Part shown: positions 19,336-29,191 of the stretch, in pieces
Position numbering within the stretch: the first letter of the stretch is position 1
How the letters are laid out: each line of letters opens with the position of its first letter
Assembly (NCBI RefSeq): GCF_001418005.1
Contig: NZ_LIOL01000005.1
Coordinates: forward strand, 186,001 to 250,000
From: Chelatococcus sambhunathii
GTDB taxonomy: Bacteria; Pseudomonadota; Alphaproteobacteria; Rhizobiales; Beijerinckiaceae
Reading direction: 5' to 3'
Length of the DNA stretch: 64,000 nucleotides
Translations under genes and position numbers: made by a program
Notes under the pieces: model-generated
Database searches by the model: none
The model's input: the letters and a program-made list of their open reading frames with translations, nothing else
Told to the model about the DNA's origin: nothing

Positions 19336-20946
19336 GTGGACAACGTCGGCGTATTCAACGGCGCATGCGGCGCCGAGAGCTTCGGCTTCAAACGGCTCAA
19401 GCGCGTTTTCTGGAATTTCGAGGCCCCGCGCCTCTACGAAGAAGCGCTCAAGCGCGGCGAGGCGGTGCTCGCCAGGGGCGGCGCGCTCGCGGCTGAGACC
19501 GGCGTCCATACCGGCCGCAGCCCGAAGGACAAGTTCATCGTCAAGGACGATGCGACGCGCGATGAGGTCTGGTGGGACAACAACGGCGCCATCACGCCGG
19601 ATCAGTTCGACACGCTGCTCGCCGATTTCCTCGCCCATGCCGAGGGCAAGGAACTCTTTGCGCAGGATCTCTACGGCGGGGCCGACCCGGCCTATCGCGT
19701 CAATGCCCGTGTCTTCACGGAATATGCGTGGCACTCGCTCTTCATCCGCAACCTCCTGATCCGCCCCGACGAGAGTGAGCTCGCCCGCTTCGCGCCGCAG
19801 CTCACCATCGTCGACCTGCCGTCCTTCCGGGCCGATCCCGCGCGCCACGGCGTGCGCTCGCAGACCGTGATCGCCTGTGATTTCTCGCGCGGCATCGTCC
19901 TCATCGGCGGCACGTCCTATGCCGGCGAGATGAAGAAGTCGGTCTTCACCTTCCTCAACTACGCCCTGCCCGGAAAGGGCGTGATGCCGATGCACTGCTC
20001 CGCCAATGCCGGCGAGCGCGGCGATGTCGCGGTCTTCTTCGGCCTGTCCGGCACCGGCAAGACGACGCTGTCGGCCGATCCCTCGCGCACGCTCATCGGC
20101 GACGACGAGCACGGCTGGAGCGCCGGCGGCGTCTTCAATTTCGAGGGCGGCTGCTATGCCAAGACCATCCGCCTGTCGCGCGAGGCCGAGCCCGAGATCT
20201 ACGCGACCACCGAGCGCTTCGGCACCATCCTCGAGAACGTCGCGCTCGATCCGCTGACGCGCGCGCCGGATTTCGACGACGGCTCGAAGACCGAGAACAC
20301 GCGCTGCGCCTATCCGCTCGACTTCATCCCGAATGCGAGCGCAACGGGCCGCGCTGGCATGCCGAAGAATATCGTCATGCTCACCTGCGACGCCTTCGGC
20401 ATCCTGCCGCCCATCGCCAAGCTGACGCCGGCCCAGGCCATGTATCACTTCCTCTCCGGCTACACGGCGAAGGTCGCCGGCACGGAGAAGGGCGTGAAGG
20501 ATCCTGAGGCCACCTTCTCGACCTGCTTCGGCGCGCCGTTCATGCCGCGCCACCCCTCGGTCTACGGCAATCTGCTGCGCGACCTCATCGCCAAGCACGG
20601 GGTCGATTGCTGGCTCGTCAACACCGGCTGGACGGGCGGCAAGTACGGCGTCGGCCGGCGCATGCCGATCCGCGTCACAAGGCGGCTCCTGACGGCGGCG
20701 CTCGACGGCTCGCTGAACCGGGCCGACTTCCGGCAGGATCCCTATTTCGGCTTCGCCGTGCCGACGTCAGTGCCCGGTGTCGAGCCGCACATCCTCTATC
20801 CGGTGAAGACCTGGGCCAGCAAGGCCGAGTTCGCCGAGATGGCGAAGCGCCTCGTCGGCATGTTCCGGGACAATTTCAAGAAGTTCGAGGATCACGTCGA
20901 CGCCGACGTGCGTTCGGCCGGCCCCGATCTGTCGATCGCGGCCTGA
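19336..20946 (+). CDS. pckA: phosphoenolpyruvate carboxykinase (ATP)
   Basis: Makes PEP from oxaloacetate, the entry to gluconeogenesis from TCA intermediates. GTG 19336 is the start: a full AAGGAGGT lies five bases upstream and the length becomes 536 residues, as in Rhizobium. The ATP-binding loop is [11 protein letters not shown] at residues 236-246; [10 protein letters not shown] and [15 protein letters not shown] are also present. In Rhizobiales pckA lies beside chvI, and gluconeogenic control by the ChvG/ChvI-PTS block has been proposed. Confidence 0.97.
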   Translation: MDNVGVFNGACGAESFGFKRLKRVFWNFEAPRLYEEALKRGEAVLARGGALAAETGVHTGRSPKDKFIVKDDATRDEVWWDNNGAITPDQFDTLLADFLAHAEGKELFAQDLYGGADPAYRVNARVFTEYAWHSLFIRNLLIRPDESELARFAPQLTIVDLPSFRADPARHGVRSQTVIACDFSRGIVLIGGTSYAGEMKKSVFTFLNYALPGKGVMPMHCSANAGERGDVAVFFGLSGTGKTTLSADPSRTLIGDDEHGWSAGGVFNFEGGCYAKTIRLSREAEPEIYATTERFGTILENVALDPLTRAPDFDDGSKTENTRCAYPLDFIPNASATGRAGMPKNIVMLTCDAFGILPPIAKLTPAQAMYHFLSGYTAKVAGTEKGVKDPEATFSTCFGAPFMPRHPSVYGNLLRDLIAKHGVDCWLVNTGWTGGKYGVGRRMPIRVTRRLLTAALDGSLNRADFRQDPYFGFAVPTSVPGVEPHILYPVKTWASKAEFAEMAKRLVGMFRDNFKKFEDHVDADVRSAGPDLSIAA

Positions 20947-21009
20947 TCAACGGCTTGCCGGTGCGCGAGACGCGCCCGCGCCTCCGGGCGGCGCCCTAAA
21001 GCGGGCCCG

Positions 21010-22878
21010 TCAGAGGCGCTCGTCGCGCTTCGAGAGAGCGGCTCGCAGCCGGTGCGCGAGACGGCCGGCGATTCCGGTGAGGCGGACCTGCAGCGGGGCG
21101 AGGCGCGCAAGCGTCCCGGCCATCAGGCGCTCCACCCGCGTCGTCGGTACAACGGCGGCCACATCCGCATCCTCGCTGTCGAGGATGAGCGAGATCGTAT
21201 GGGCGACGCCGTCGTCGACGCCGCGGGCGACGAGCGTCACCGGGCCGAGCGCGATGCGGTCGCCCTCGCGCACCCCCTCCTCGAAGGTGTCGCTGAACAG
21301 GCTGCCAACCGTCTGGTCGCTGATGTCCTCGTCGACTGCGATGCCGTAGGTTTGCGCAAGCTCACCCAGCCTGATCTCCGGACCGAAGCTGAACACGCCG
21401 GCCGAGGCCCGCCCCTGGTGGCCCTCGAAGGGGGCGAACAGGCGGTCGAGCCGGTTGACGCGCTGCGGCGGTGCCAGGAAATAGCCGTAGTCGCCGACGC
21501 GCAGCACCCCGGCCTCCTCCGGGGTGAGGACGGCGTTGCGCCGCACGATGAGCACCGCGCGCGCCCAGGGCGGCAGCCCGCCCCGGTCCATCACCGGGCT
21601 GTCGGCGAGCACGGGATAGCCAACCATCTCGTAGTCGAGCTGGCCCGGCAGGTCGATCTCGACGCGGCTCACCTCCGGCGCCGGGTCGGCGAGCGCCACG
21701 CCGGTGCTCTGCGCCGCGCGGGTCACGGTCCAGCCCTGCAGAAGCAATGAGACCAGCACGACGAAGAAGGCGACGTTGAAATAGACCTCAGCCTGCGGCA
21801 GCTGCGACAACATGGGGATGGCGGCAAGGAAGATCGAAACGGCCCCGCGCAGGCCGACCCAGGAGATGAAGAGCTTCTCGCGCACCGGGAAGCGGAAGGG
21901 CGTCAGACAAAGCCAGACCGCCACGGGGCGTCCGATGAAGATGAGGAAGAGTGCGATCGCCAGCGCCGGCACGGCATGCCCGAGAAGATCGGCGGGCGTC
22001 ACGAGCAGGCCGAGCATCAGGAACATGACGATCTGGCACAGCCAGGTCGCCGCGTTGTGGAAGCTCAGGATCGAGGCGAAGGCCCTGACGGGCCGGTTGC
22101 CCACGATGATTCCGGCGAGGTAGACGGCGAGAAATCCCGACCCGCTGGCGAGCGACGTCATCGCATAGATCGCGACGGCGCTGGCGACGACGAGCAAGGG
22201 GTGCAGGCCCGAGGGAAAGGTGACGCGGTTGAGCACGAAGGTGATGGCGAAGCCGCCCGCGATCCCCGCCGCCGCACCGACAATGCCCTGACGCAGCAGG
22301 AGATCGACGAGGTCGGCCACGGACGAGGTGCCGTCCGCGCCGATGAGCTGCACCAGAAGGACGACGAGGAAAACGGCGGCCGGATCGTTGGTCGCCGATT
22401 CGACCTCCAGCGTCGCGTTGACCCGTCGTTTCAGCTGCAGGCCGCCGGCACGCAGCAGGAAGAAGACCGCAGCCGCATCCGTCGAGGCGACCACCGAGCC
22501 GACGAGCAGCGCCTCGATCGGCCGCAGGTCGAGCACCAGCATGGCGACGAGCCCGGTCAGCCCCGCCGTGATGACGACCCCGGCCGTGGCCAGCAGCGCT
22601 GCCGGCGCGACGGCCCCGCGGATGCCGGCGAAACGCGTGCGCAACCCGCCGTCGAAGAGGATGATGGCGAGCGACAGCGAGCCGACGAGATAGGTGGCGC
22701 GGTAGTCGCTGAAGTGAATGCCGCCGATGCCGTTCTCGCCCGCCAGCATGCCGATGGCGAGGAAGACGAGCAGCAGCGGCGCGCCGAAGCGCGAGGCGAC
22801 GAGGCTCGAAGCGATGCCCACGACGACCAGGCCCGCGCCGAACAGAAGCAGAGAGTTGAGAACGACGATGCTGGTCAT
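21010..22878 (-). CDS. K+/H+ (or Na+/H+) antiporter, CvrA/NhaP2 family
   Basis: Inner-membrane CPA1-type antiporter. The 622-residue product has about 12-13 membrane segments in residues 1-390 (for example ILFDGGLRTRF, VGSVVASTDAAAVFFLLRA, VESATNDPAAVFLVVLL), then an RCK_C (TrkA-C) domain and a C-terminal CorC_HlyC-like domain (SLFSDTFEEGVREGDRIALG), the layout of CvrA/NhaP2. The acid pair ND in VESATNDPAAVF is the expected ion site. The start MTSIVVLNSLLLFGAGL at 22878 replaces a longer frame whose first 87 residues are not protein-like. Confidence 0.9.
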   Translation of the reverse strand: MTSIVVLNSLLLFGAGLVVVGIASSLVASRFGAPLLLVFLAIGMLAGENGIGGIHFSDYRATYLVGSLSLAIILFDGGLRTRFAGIRGAVAPAALLATAGVVITAGLTGLVAMLVLDLRPIEALLVGSVVASTDAAAVFFLLRAGGLQLKRRVNATLEVESATNDPAAVFLVVLLVQLIGADGTSSVADLVDLLLRQGIVGAAAGIAGGFAITFVLNRVTFPSGLHPLLVVASAVAIYAMTSLASGSGFLAVYLAGIIVGNRPVRAFASILSFHNAATWLCQIVMFLMLGLLVTPADLLGHAVPALAIALFLIFIGRPVAVWLCLTPFRFPVREKLFISWVGLRGAVSIFLAAIPMLSQLPQAEVYFNVAFFVVLVSLLLQGWTVTRAAQSTGVALADPAPEVSRVEIDLPGQLDYEMVGYPVLADSPVMDRGGLPPWARAVLIVRRNAVLTPEEAGVLRVGDYGYFLAPPQRVNRLDRLFAPFEGHQGRASAGVFSFGPEIRLGELAQTYGIAVDEDISDQTVGSLFSDTFEEGVREGDRIALGPVTLVARGVDDGVAHTISLILDSEDADVAAVVPTTRVERLMAGTLARLAPLQVRLTGIAGRLAHRLRAALSKRDERL

Positions 22879-23205
22879 GCGTCTTTCGGAGCGGGCGCCA
22901 TTGCTGCCGCCCGGAGCGAAATCGCGCCAGCCGGCGGAAGAAGGAATGTTACCTGAGGTTGAACCAGAATCCGGCGAATGCCGAATCGCTCTTTCATATG
23001 ACAGCCCGTAAAGCCGGAATTCAGGCAAAATCGCGCAGGACGGCACGGCAGGCCGTATTGTTCTGCGGGTGTTGCGGCCGTGCCGCACTCCAGCGGTCCC
23101 CGGGCGACGCCGGGGTAACCGCCCCTTAATCCGCCACATTTATAGCTTGGTTGAGACGCTGCCCTGCAAGTGGCCGCGCGTTGCGGCTCGTGCAAACGGA
23201 GAGAC
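22879..23205. other. 327-base gap between divergent antiporter and PBP genes
   Basis: Both flanking genes point outward, so promoters for each must lie here. I see AT-richer patches (around 22945-23030 and 23125-23150) but no promoter pair I would defend, no RNA gene and no coding sequence. Confidence 0.5.
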
Positions 23206-25527
23206 ATGGCGTTCAACCAATGGCACGATCGGCGGCCCATGCCCGGTTCGCAGGGTCAGACGCGGCCCGGTACCGTCAATGACGGGTTCGACCTGCGCCT
23301 GTCGCCGGACGACCGGCCCACTGGTATCGCCATCGGCGCGCCGCGCCGCACGGCCCGCCCGTCGCCGGACCGTCCGCAGGAGCGGCGCGAGCCAGCGTTC
23401 TCGGCGGCACCTGCCCGCACGGAGGCTCCCGGCGGCAACCTGGGGGAGGGCCTTCCCGAGGACGACCTTTTCCACGAGGATGACGTGATGGCGAGGCATG
23501 CGGCGGGTCACCGCTTCCGCAAGAGCGGCGGGCGCGGCAGCGGGGGTAGTGGCTCGGGCGGGGCGCGTCGCGGCGGCGGCCGCCGGCGGCGCTCGTTCCT
23601 CGGCTGGGTCGTGCGCAGCTGCGTCGTGCTCGCCATCTGGTGCGGCATCGCCGTTGCGGGCGTCGTCGCCTATCATTTCGCGCAGCTGCCGCCCATCGAC
23701 CAGCTGACGGTGCCGAAGCGTCCGCCGAACGTCGCCATTGCCGCTTCCGACGGAACACTGATCGCCAACCGCGGCGACATGGGCGGGCGCGAGGTGAAGC
23801 TTTCCGAACTGCCGCCCTATTTGCCGAAGGCCTTCATCGCCATCGAGGACCGGCGCTTCTACGACCATTTCGGCGTCGATCCGCTCGGCATCACGCGCGC
23901 CATGTTGCGCAACGTGACCTCGCGCGGCGTCACCCAAGGCGGTTCCACGCTGACGCAACAGCTCGCCAAGAATCTCTTCCTCACCCAGGACCGCACGATC
24001 TCGCGCAAGATCCAGGAGGCGATCCTGGCGCTGTGGCTGGAGCAGAAGTTCACCAAGAACGAGATCCTGGAGCTCTATCTCAACCGGGTCTATTTCGGTG
24101 CCGGCTCCTACGGCGTCGAGGCGGCGGCTCTGCGCTATTTCGGCAAGTCGGCCCGCGAGGTGTCCCTGTCCGAGGCGGCGATGCTGGCCGGCCTCGTCCA
24201 GGCCCCGTCGCGCCTTGCCCCCAACCGCAACCCGGACGGGGCCGAGAAGCGAGCCCAGCTCGTGCTCTCGGCCATGGCGGACGAGGGCTTCATCACCGAG
24301 GCCGCGGCCAAGAGCGCGCTGATGGAGCCGGCCACGGCCATCAAGCCGCGCGGCGCCGGCTCGGCCAACTATGCCGCCGATTACGTCATGGATGTGCTGG
24401 AAGACTTCATTGGTCCCGTCCAGCAGGACGTCGTGGTCGAGACGACCATCGATGTCGGCATGCAGCGCGCGGCCGAGAGAGCGCTCGTCGAGGCGCTCGA
24501 CAAGCAGGGCGGCAAGTACGGTGTCGGCCAGGGGGCCCTCGTCTCGCTCGCCACCGACGGCGGCATCCGCGCCCTTGTCGGCGGTCGCAACTACGGCCAG
24601 AGCCAGTTCAACCGCGCGACCGTGGCGATGCGCCAGCCGGGCTCCTCCTTCAAGCCCTTCGTCTATCTCGCCGCGCTCGAGAACGGGCTGACGCCGGACA
24701 CGGTGCGCGAGGACGGGCCGGTCAACCTCAACGGCTGGCGCCCCGAGAATGCGAGCCGCAAATATGCCGGCCCCGTGACGCTGACGACGGCACTGGCGCG
24801 GTCGATCAACACGGTCACGGCGCAGCTCATCGCCGAGATGGGGCCCAAGGCGGTGGTGCGCACGGCGCAGCGGCTCGGCATCACCTCGCCGCTGCAGCCC
24901 AACCTGTCGCTGTCGCTCGGCACCTCCGAGGTGCGGCCCATCGAGCTCGTCGCCGCCTATGCCGCCTTCGCCAACGGCGGCACCGGCGTCATCCCCTATC
25001 TCATCCGCGAGGTGAAGACGCCGGACGGCAAGGTGCTGTTCCAGCGCACGCCGACCGACCTCGGCCGCGTCATCGAACAGCAGCACGTGGCGGACATGAA
25101 CATGATGCTGCGCCAGACCCTGCTGACGGGCACCGGCCGCCGTGCCGAGATCGCGGGCTGGGAGGCCGCCGGCAAGACCGGCACCAGCCAGGAATACCGT
25201 GACGCCTGGTTCCTCGGCTATACTGGCAGCCTCGTCACCGGCGTTTGGCTCGGCAACGACGACAGCAAGCCGACGAAGAAGGCCTCGGGCGCAAACTTGC
25301 CCGCCGAGATCTGGAAGACCTACATGACCGCGGCCCTGAAGGGCCAATCTCCGGTGCCGCTGCCCGGCGGGCCGTTCAACCGCCTGCCGCCCGCCGACGA
25401 CGAAGCGCTCGTCGCTGATGGTGGCTATGCCGGTGCTCCTCCGCCGGCGACCGTCGGCAGCCCGCCTGCCCAGGCTGCTGCGCCACAGCGTCAGCGCGGT
25501 CTGCTGGAGATGCTCTTCGGCGGGTGA
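23206..25527 (+). CDS. class A penicillin-binding protein (PBP1A type)
   Basis: Bifunctional peptidoglycan glycosyltransferase and transpeptidase. The 773-residue product has a long basic, Gly/Arg-rich cytoplasmic tail (about 1-125), one membrane anchor near 133-160, the GT51 domain (AIEDRRFYDHFGVD, TQGGSTLTQQLAKNL) and the transpeptidase with S480-S-F-K483, SIN (ARSINTVTAQL) and K657-T-G. ATG 23206 has GGAGAG just upstream; the frame start at 23170 is less likely. The tail of about 115 residues before the anchor is longer than in E. coli PBP1A. It is followed by a convergent exporter gene with only five bases between stops. Confidence 0.93.
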   Translation: MAFNQWHDRRPMPGSQGQTRPGTVNDGFDLRLSPDDRPTGIAIGAPRRTARPSPDRPQERREPAFSAAPARTEAPGGNLGEGLPEDDLFHEDDVMARHAAGHRFRKSGGRGSGGSGSGGARRGGGRRRRSFLGWVVRSCVVLAIWCGIAVAGVVAYHFAQLPPIDQLTVPKRPPNVAIAASDGTLIANRGDMGGREVKLSELPPYLPKAFIAIEDRRFYDHFGVDPLGITRAMLRNVTSRGVTQGGSTLTQQLAKNLFLTQDRTISRKIQEAILALWLEQKFTKNEILELYLNRVYFGAGSYGVEAAALRYFGKSAREVSLSEAAMLAGLVQAPSRLAPNRNPDGAEKRAQLVLSAMADEGFITEAAAKSALMEPATAIKPRGAGSANYAADYVMDVLEDFIGPVQQDVVVETTIDVGMQRAAERALVEALDKQGGKYGVGQGALVSLATDGGIRALVGGRNYGQSQFNRATVAMRQPGSSFKPFVYLAALENGLTPDTVREDGPVNLNGWRPENASRKYAGPVTLTTALARSINTVTAQLIAEMGPKAVVRTAQRLGITSPLQPNLSLSLGTSEVRPIELVAAYAAFANGGTGVIPYLIREVKTPDGKVLFQRTPTDLGRVIEQQHVADMNMMLRQTLLTGTGRRAEIAGWEAAGKTGTSQEYRDAWFLGYTGSLVTGVWLGNDDSKPTKKASGANLPAEIWKTYMTAALKGQSPVPLPGGPFNRLPPADDEALVADGGYAGAPPPATVGSPPAQAAAPQRQRGLLEMLFGG

Positions 25528-25532
25528 GGCGA

Positions 25533-26726
25533 TCAGGCCCCGGCGCGGATGTGCCGGCTACCCGTGAAGAGGGCAAGGGCCCCGACCCCGATCATCGCGA
25601 TGGTCGCCGCGAGTGGCACGGCGGAGTCGGCCACGACGTGGCCGACATAGAGCCCGATGAGGGCCGCAAATGTCATCTGGCAGATGCCGAGCAGGGAGGA
25701 GGCCGCACCTGCCCGCTCCGGAAAGGGCATCATGGCTGACGCTGCTGTCTGCGGCATAACGAGGCCGACGCCGAAGGTGTAGACGGCCATGGGCAGGACC
25801 ACGGCAAAGACCGAGGCGACGCCAGCGAGCGCGAACGCCAGCATCACGAGGCCGCCGGCGGCGAGGCAGGCCGTGCCGAGGGCGATGGTGCCGTCGAGCC
25901 CGTGTCGGCCGACGAGCCGCTGGGCCAGCACCGTGCCGCTGATATAGCCGATCACCACGGTGCCGAAGGACAGGCCGAAGGCGATCTCGCCGAGGCCATA
26001 GAGATTCTGCAGCACGAAGGACGAGCCGGAGATGAAGCTGAACAGCCCGGCATAGGTCAGGGCGGCGAGGCCGACGTAGACGCGGTAGAGCCGGCTCGCG
26101 ATGACGATGCGGAATTCGCCGCCGATGCGGGCCAGCGACAGCTGCCCTTCGGGGCGGCGCCGCAGGGTCTCGGGCAAGGCTGCGGCCACGACGGCGGCGA
26201 GAACGAGACCGCAGGCGAGGGCGACGACGAAGCTCGCCCGCCAGCCGTAGTGCGCCTGCAGGACGCCGCCGAGGGCAGGAGCGAGCGCTGGCACGAGGCC
26301 CATGATCGTGCCCATGCGGGAGAGTTCGCGTCCCGCCCGCGGCCCCTCGTAGAGATCGCGCACGACCGCGCGGGCGAGCACGATCGGCCCCGAGGCGCCG
26401 AGCGCCTGGGCGAAGCGCGCAGCTGTCAGCCATTCGATCGAGGGAGCCAGTGCGCAGGCTGCGGTCGCTGCGGCGAAGAGACCGAGTCCGGCGAGCAGCA
26501 CCGGCCGGCGGCCGTAATGGTCGGACAGCGGCCCGTGCACGAACTGGCCGGCCGCGAAGCCGAAGAGGAAGGCGGACAAGGTCATCTGCACGTCGGCCGC
26601 GCCGGTATTGAAGAAGGCGGCAATGGCGGGCAGCGAGGGCAGGTACATGTCCGTCGACAGTGGCCCGAGCGCGGTCAGCAGGGCAAGCGTCGCGGTCATC
26701 GCGAGGGTGTCGGGTGAAAGGCGCAT
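25533..26726 (-). CDS. Bcr/CflA-family multidrug exporter (MFS)
   Basis: A 397-residue 12-span transporter of the drug:H+ antiporter group. Family signatures are the N-terminal LTALGPLSTDMYLPSLPAIA, the loop motif GPLSDHYGRRPVLLAGL and the motif C-like LVPALAPALGGVLQAHYGWR. Relatives expel bicyclomycin, chloramphenicol or other compounds; the substrate here cannot be told. It ends five bases from the PBP stop, so the two transcripts converge. Confidence 0.9.
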   Translation of the reverse strand: MRLSPDTLAMTATLALLTALGPLSTDMYLPSLPAIAAFFNTGAADVQMTLSAFLFGFAAGQFVHGPLSDHYGRRPVLLAGLGLFAAATAACALAPSIEWLTAARFAQALGASGPIVLARAVVRDLYEGPRAGRELSRMGTIMGLVPALAPALGGVLQAHYGWRASFVVALACGLVLAAVVAAALPETLRRRPEGQLSLARIGGEFRIVIASRLYRVYVGLAALTYAGLFSFISGSSFVLQNLYGLGEIAFGLSFGTVVIGYISGTVLAQRLVGRHGLDGTIALGTACLAAGGLVMLAFALAGVASVFAVVLPMAVYTFGVGLVMPQTAASAMMPFPERAGAASSLLGICQMTFAALIGLYVGHVVADSAVPLAATIAMIGVGALALFTGSRHIRAGA

Positions 26727-26789
26727 GGGAACCGGCCAGCCGGGAGTGAAGGCATCATCCTCTAGGCGTCGCGGGCGCCTGTCGAGCCT

Positions 26790-27548
26790 TCAGCCGTAGC
26801 GATGGAGGGCGGTGCCATGGCGCTTGAGCCAGGCCTCGGCCTCGTCCGTACGCGGGCACAATGCCTTCGTCAGCCGCCAGAAGCGCACGGAATGGTTCAT
26901 CTCCTTGAGATGCGCCACCTCGTGCGCGGCGAGATAATCGAGCACGAAGGGCGGCGCGAGGATAAGCCGCCAGGAGAAGTTGAGGCGCCCCGCGGCGCTG
27001 CATGAGCCCCAGCGGCTCGTCGTGTCGCGGATGGTGACGGCGCTCGCCTTGCGGCCGAGGGTGTTCGCGTGCCGCTCGACCGCTGCCCGCAGGTCGCGCT
27101 CGGCCTCGCGCACGAGGAAATCGCGCAGCCGCCGCGGCACGTGCGCCGCCTCGCCGCCGACGCTGATGATGGCCGCCCCGTCGCCGTCGCGTCCCGCCGC
27201 GGCGGGCGAGCGCTGTCCCGCAAGGTGGACGATGCGGTGCAGCTCGCCGCGTAGCGGCACCAGCGCGCCGGGCAGCAGGGGCACGCGCTCCGGCACCCGC
27301 TCGAGTCGCGTCGCCAGCCAGCCGCCGTGGGCGTCGGCGAATTGCCGGGCGCGTGTGAGTGGCGTGCGCTCCGGCAGGGTGAGGATGGCCTCGCCGGTCG
27401 CTCCCGAGACGCGCAGCGTGATCCGCCGCGCGCCGGCGCGCCGCTTCACCGTGACCCGGTAGTCCTCGCCCGCATGGCGGACGAGGATATGGTCCGGATC
27501 GCCGGTGCGATCGTCGGGAGGCTTGATGCGCCGGAAGAGGCTTCGCAT
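26790..27548 (-). CDS. YgjP-like zinc metallopeptidase-type protein (DUF45)
   Basis: A 252-residue protein of the YgjP/DUF45 family (M48-related). The zinc-site motif is HEVAHLKEMNHSVRFWRL, giving HExxH plus the downstream conserved residues; SRWGSCSAAGRLNFSWRLI is the other family signature. The start MRSLFRRIKPPDDR at 27548 drops a 81-residue Arg-rich extension that is not protein-like. Activity of the family is poorly known; membership is clear. It ends downstream of, and is co-oriented with, phaZ. Confidence 0.9.
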   Translation of the reverse strand: MRSLFRRIKPPDDRTGDPDHILVRHAGEDYRVTVKRRAGARRITLRVSGATGEAILTLPERTPLTRARQFADAHGGWLATRLERVPERVPLLPGALVPLRGELHRIVHLAGQRSPAAAGRDGDGAAIISVGGEAAHVPRRLRDFLVREAERDLRAAVERHANTLGRKASAVTIRDTTSRWGSCSAAGRLNFSWRLILAPPFVLDYLAAHEVAHLKEMNHSVRFWRLTKALCPRTDEAEAWLKRHGTALHRYG

Positions 27549-27613
27549 GAGCGGATGATGGCGATTCGGCCGGAACCCGTCACCAGAAATGCGGAGGGCC
27601 GTGGCCCGTCCGC

Positions 27614-28888
27614 TCACTCGGCTGCGACGCGCCGCGGCTTCCTCTTGCCGTGCATCGCTTCGATCGTGGCGATGAAATCGGCGATGCGCGGCGCGATCTC
27701 GGCGCGGAAGCGCGAGCCGTTGAACACGCCGTAGTGTCCGACGCTCTTCTGCAGGTGATGGACCCGCATCTCCACCGGGATGTTGACGCACAGGTCGTGT
27801 GCCGCCTCAGTCTGCCCGACACCCGAGATGTCGTCCTTCTCGCCCTCCACCGTCATCAGCGCGACGCGGCGGATGGCGGTGAGGTCGACCGGCTTGTCGC
27901 GGTGCATCATCTCGCCTTTCGGCAGGGCCTGGCGGACGAAGACCGTGTCGACCGTCTGCAGGTAGAACTCCGCCGTGAGGTCCATGACGGCGAGATATTC
28001 GTCGTAGAAGTCCCGGTGCTTGTCGGCCGAATCGCCGTCGCCCTCGACGAGGTGGTTGAACATCTCGAGATGGGCCGAGATGTGCCGGTCGAGGTTCATG
28101 GCCATGAAGCCCGAGAGCTGCAGGAAGCCGGGGTAGACCGAGCGCATGAAGCCCGGGTTCGGGAACGGCACGCGGAAGATGCAGTTGCGGCGGAACCACT
28201 CGGTGCCGCGCTCCTCGGCGAGCTTGTTCACGGCCGTCGGTGAGCGGCGCGTGTCGATCGGACCGCCCATCAGCGTCATCGAGCGGGGCACGAACGGGTC
28301 ATTCTGCGCTTCCATGCGCGCGATGGCGGCGATCACCGGCACCGCCGGCTGACAGACGGCGAGGACATGCACGTCCGGGCCGAGCACATGCAGCATGGAG
28401 ATGACGTAGTCGATGTAATCGTCGAGGTCGAACCGGCCCTCGGACAGCGGGATCATGCGCGCGTCCGCCCAATCGGTGATGTAGACCTCGTGCGTCGGCA
28501 GGAAGGTCTCGACCGTTCCGCGCAGCAGCGTCGCATAGTGACCCGACATGGGCGCCACCACGAGCATCTTCGGCTGGTTCGGGGTACCTCCCGGCATCGA
28601 CCGGTCGAAATGGACGAGATTGCAGAACGGTCGCTGCCAGACGATGCGCTCGCGCACACGGGCGCGCTGCCCGCCGACGGCAGTGGTCGTGAAGCCGAAC
28701 TCGGGCTTGCCGTAGCGGCGCGTCGACCGTTCGAACAATTCGCAGGCCGCCGAGACCGAGCGCCCGTAGGGAGTGTTCGTCAAGGGGTTGGCAGGGTCGG
28801 AGAAGACGGCCTGGGTCGCGCCGGACAGGAGCCGGGCGGGACCGACCGCCGCATGCGCCGCCTCGTACCAGTAGTAGGCGAGATTCAT
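27614..28888 (-). CDS. phaZ: intracellular polyhydroxyalkanoate depolymerase
   Basis: Breaks down stored poly-3-hydroxybutyrate granules in the cytoplasm. The 424-residue protein matches the intracellular PhaZ family (Ralstonia PhaZ1 type): MNLAYYWYEAAHAAVGPARL at the start, PMSGHYATLLRGTVE, YITDWADARMIPL, and the nucleophile C179 in VLAVCQPAVP, close to C183 of Ralstonia PhaZ1. AAGGAGGT lies five bases before the ATG. No PHA synthase is in the window. It is divergent from actS; the yjgP-like gene follows 65 bases downstream. Confidence 0.94.
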   Translation of the reverse strand: MNLAYYWYEAAHAAVGPARLLSGATQAVFSDPANPLTNTPYGRSVSAACELFERSTRRYGKPEFGFTTTAVGGQRARVRERIVWQRPFCNLVHFDRSMPGGTPNQPKMLVVAPMSGHYATLLRGTVETFLPTHEVYITDWADARMIPLSEGRFDLDDYIDYVISMLHVLGPDVHVLAVCQPAVPVIAAIARMEAQNDPFVPRSMTLMGGPIDTRRSPTAVNKLAEERGTEWFRRNCIFRVPFPNPGFMRSVYPGFLQLSGFMAMNLDRHISAHLEMFNHLVEGDGDSADKHRDFYDEYLAVMDLTAEFYLQTVDTVFVRQALPKGEMMHRDKPVDLTAIRRVALMTVEGEKDDISGVGQTEAAHDLCVNIPVEMRVHHLQKSVGHYGVFNGSRFRAEIAPRIADFIATIEAMHGKRKPRRVAAE

Positions 28889-29191
28889 TCCCACCTCCTT
28901 AGATTCGTTTGCGCGCTGCAGCGAATCACATGCGATGCTGCAGTGCAATATCGCCTCGACTGTATCGCCGATTTGGATCGATTCAAACCTTTAAGTTATC
29001 AACAACCTATTAAACAATCGTCCAAGGGACAGCTTTGATCCATCGGAAAGAATGCCTGTCGCCTATTGCAACGCACATGGGAATACGAGGCGATCATTGT
29101 GCACGCGCGCGCAGCGTGCTTGGTAGGCCCGGGGCAGGGTTCGATGCCCGTTTCATGCCGCGCGCAGGGATGGCAGCGAGGAGGGCAGGAC
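28889..29191. other. 303-base gap between divergent phaZ and actS
   Basis: An AT-rich stretch (about 28975-29025) stands out. Two CTGCAG hexamers 22 bases apart (28916-28921 and 28938-28943) and TGCTGCAGTGCAATA (28936-28950) resemble TGC-rich PhaR operators known upstream of PHB granule genes. No coding sequence or RNA gene is evident. Confidence 0.45.

Noticed and set aside
23140-25347. 735-residue open frame on the - strand opposite the PBP gene
   Set aside because: Shadow of the PBP coding sequence; the + strand has all catalytic motifs.
28996-29004. TTATCAACA as a DnaA box and possible origin
   Set aside because: A single one-mismatch match, no cluster of boxes and no origin genes nearby.
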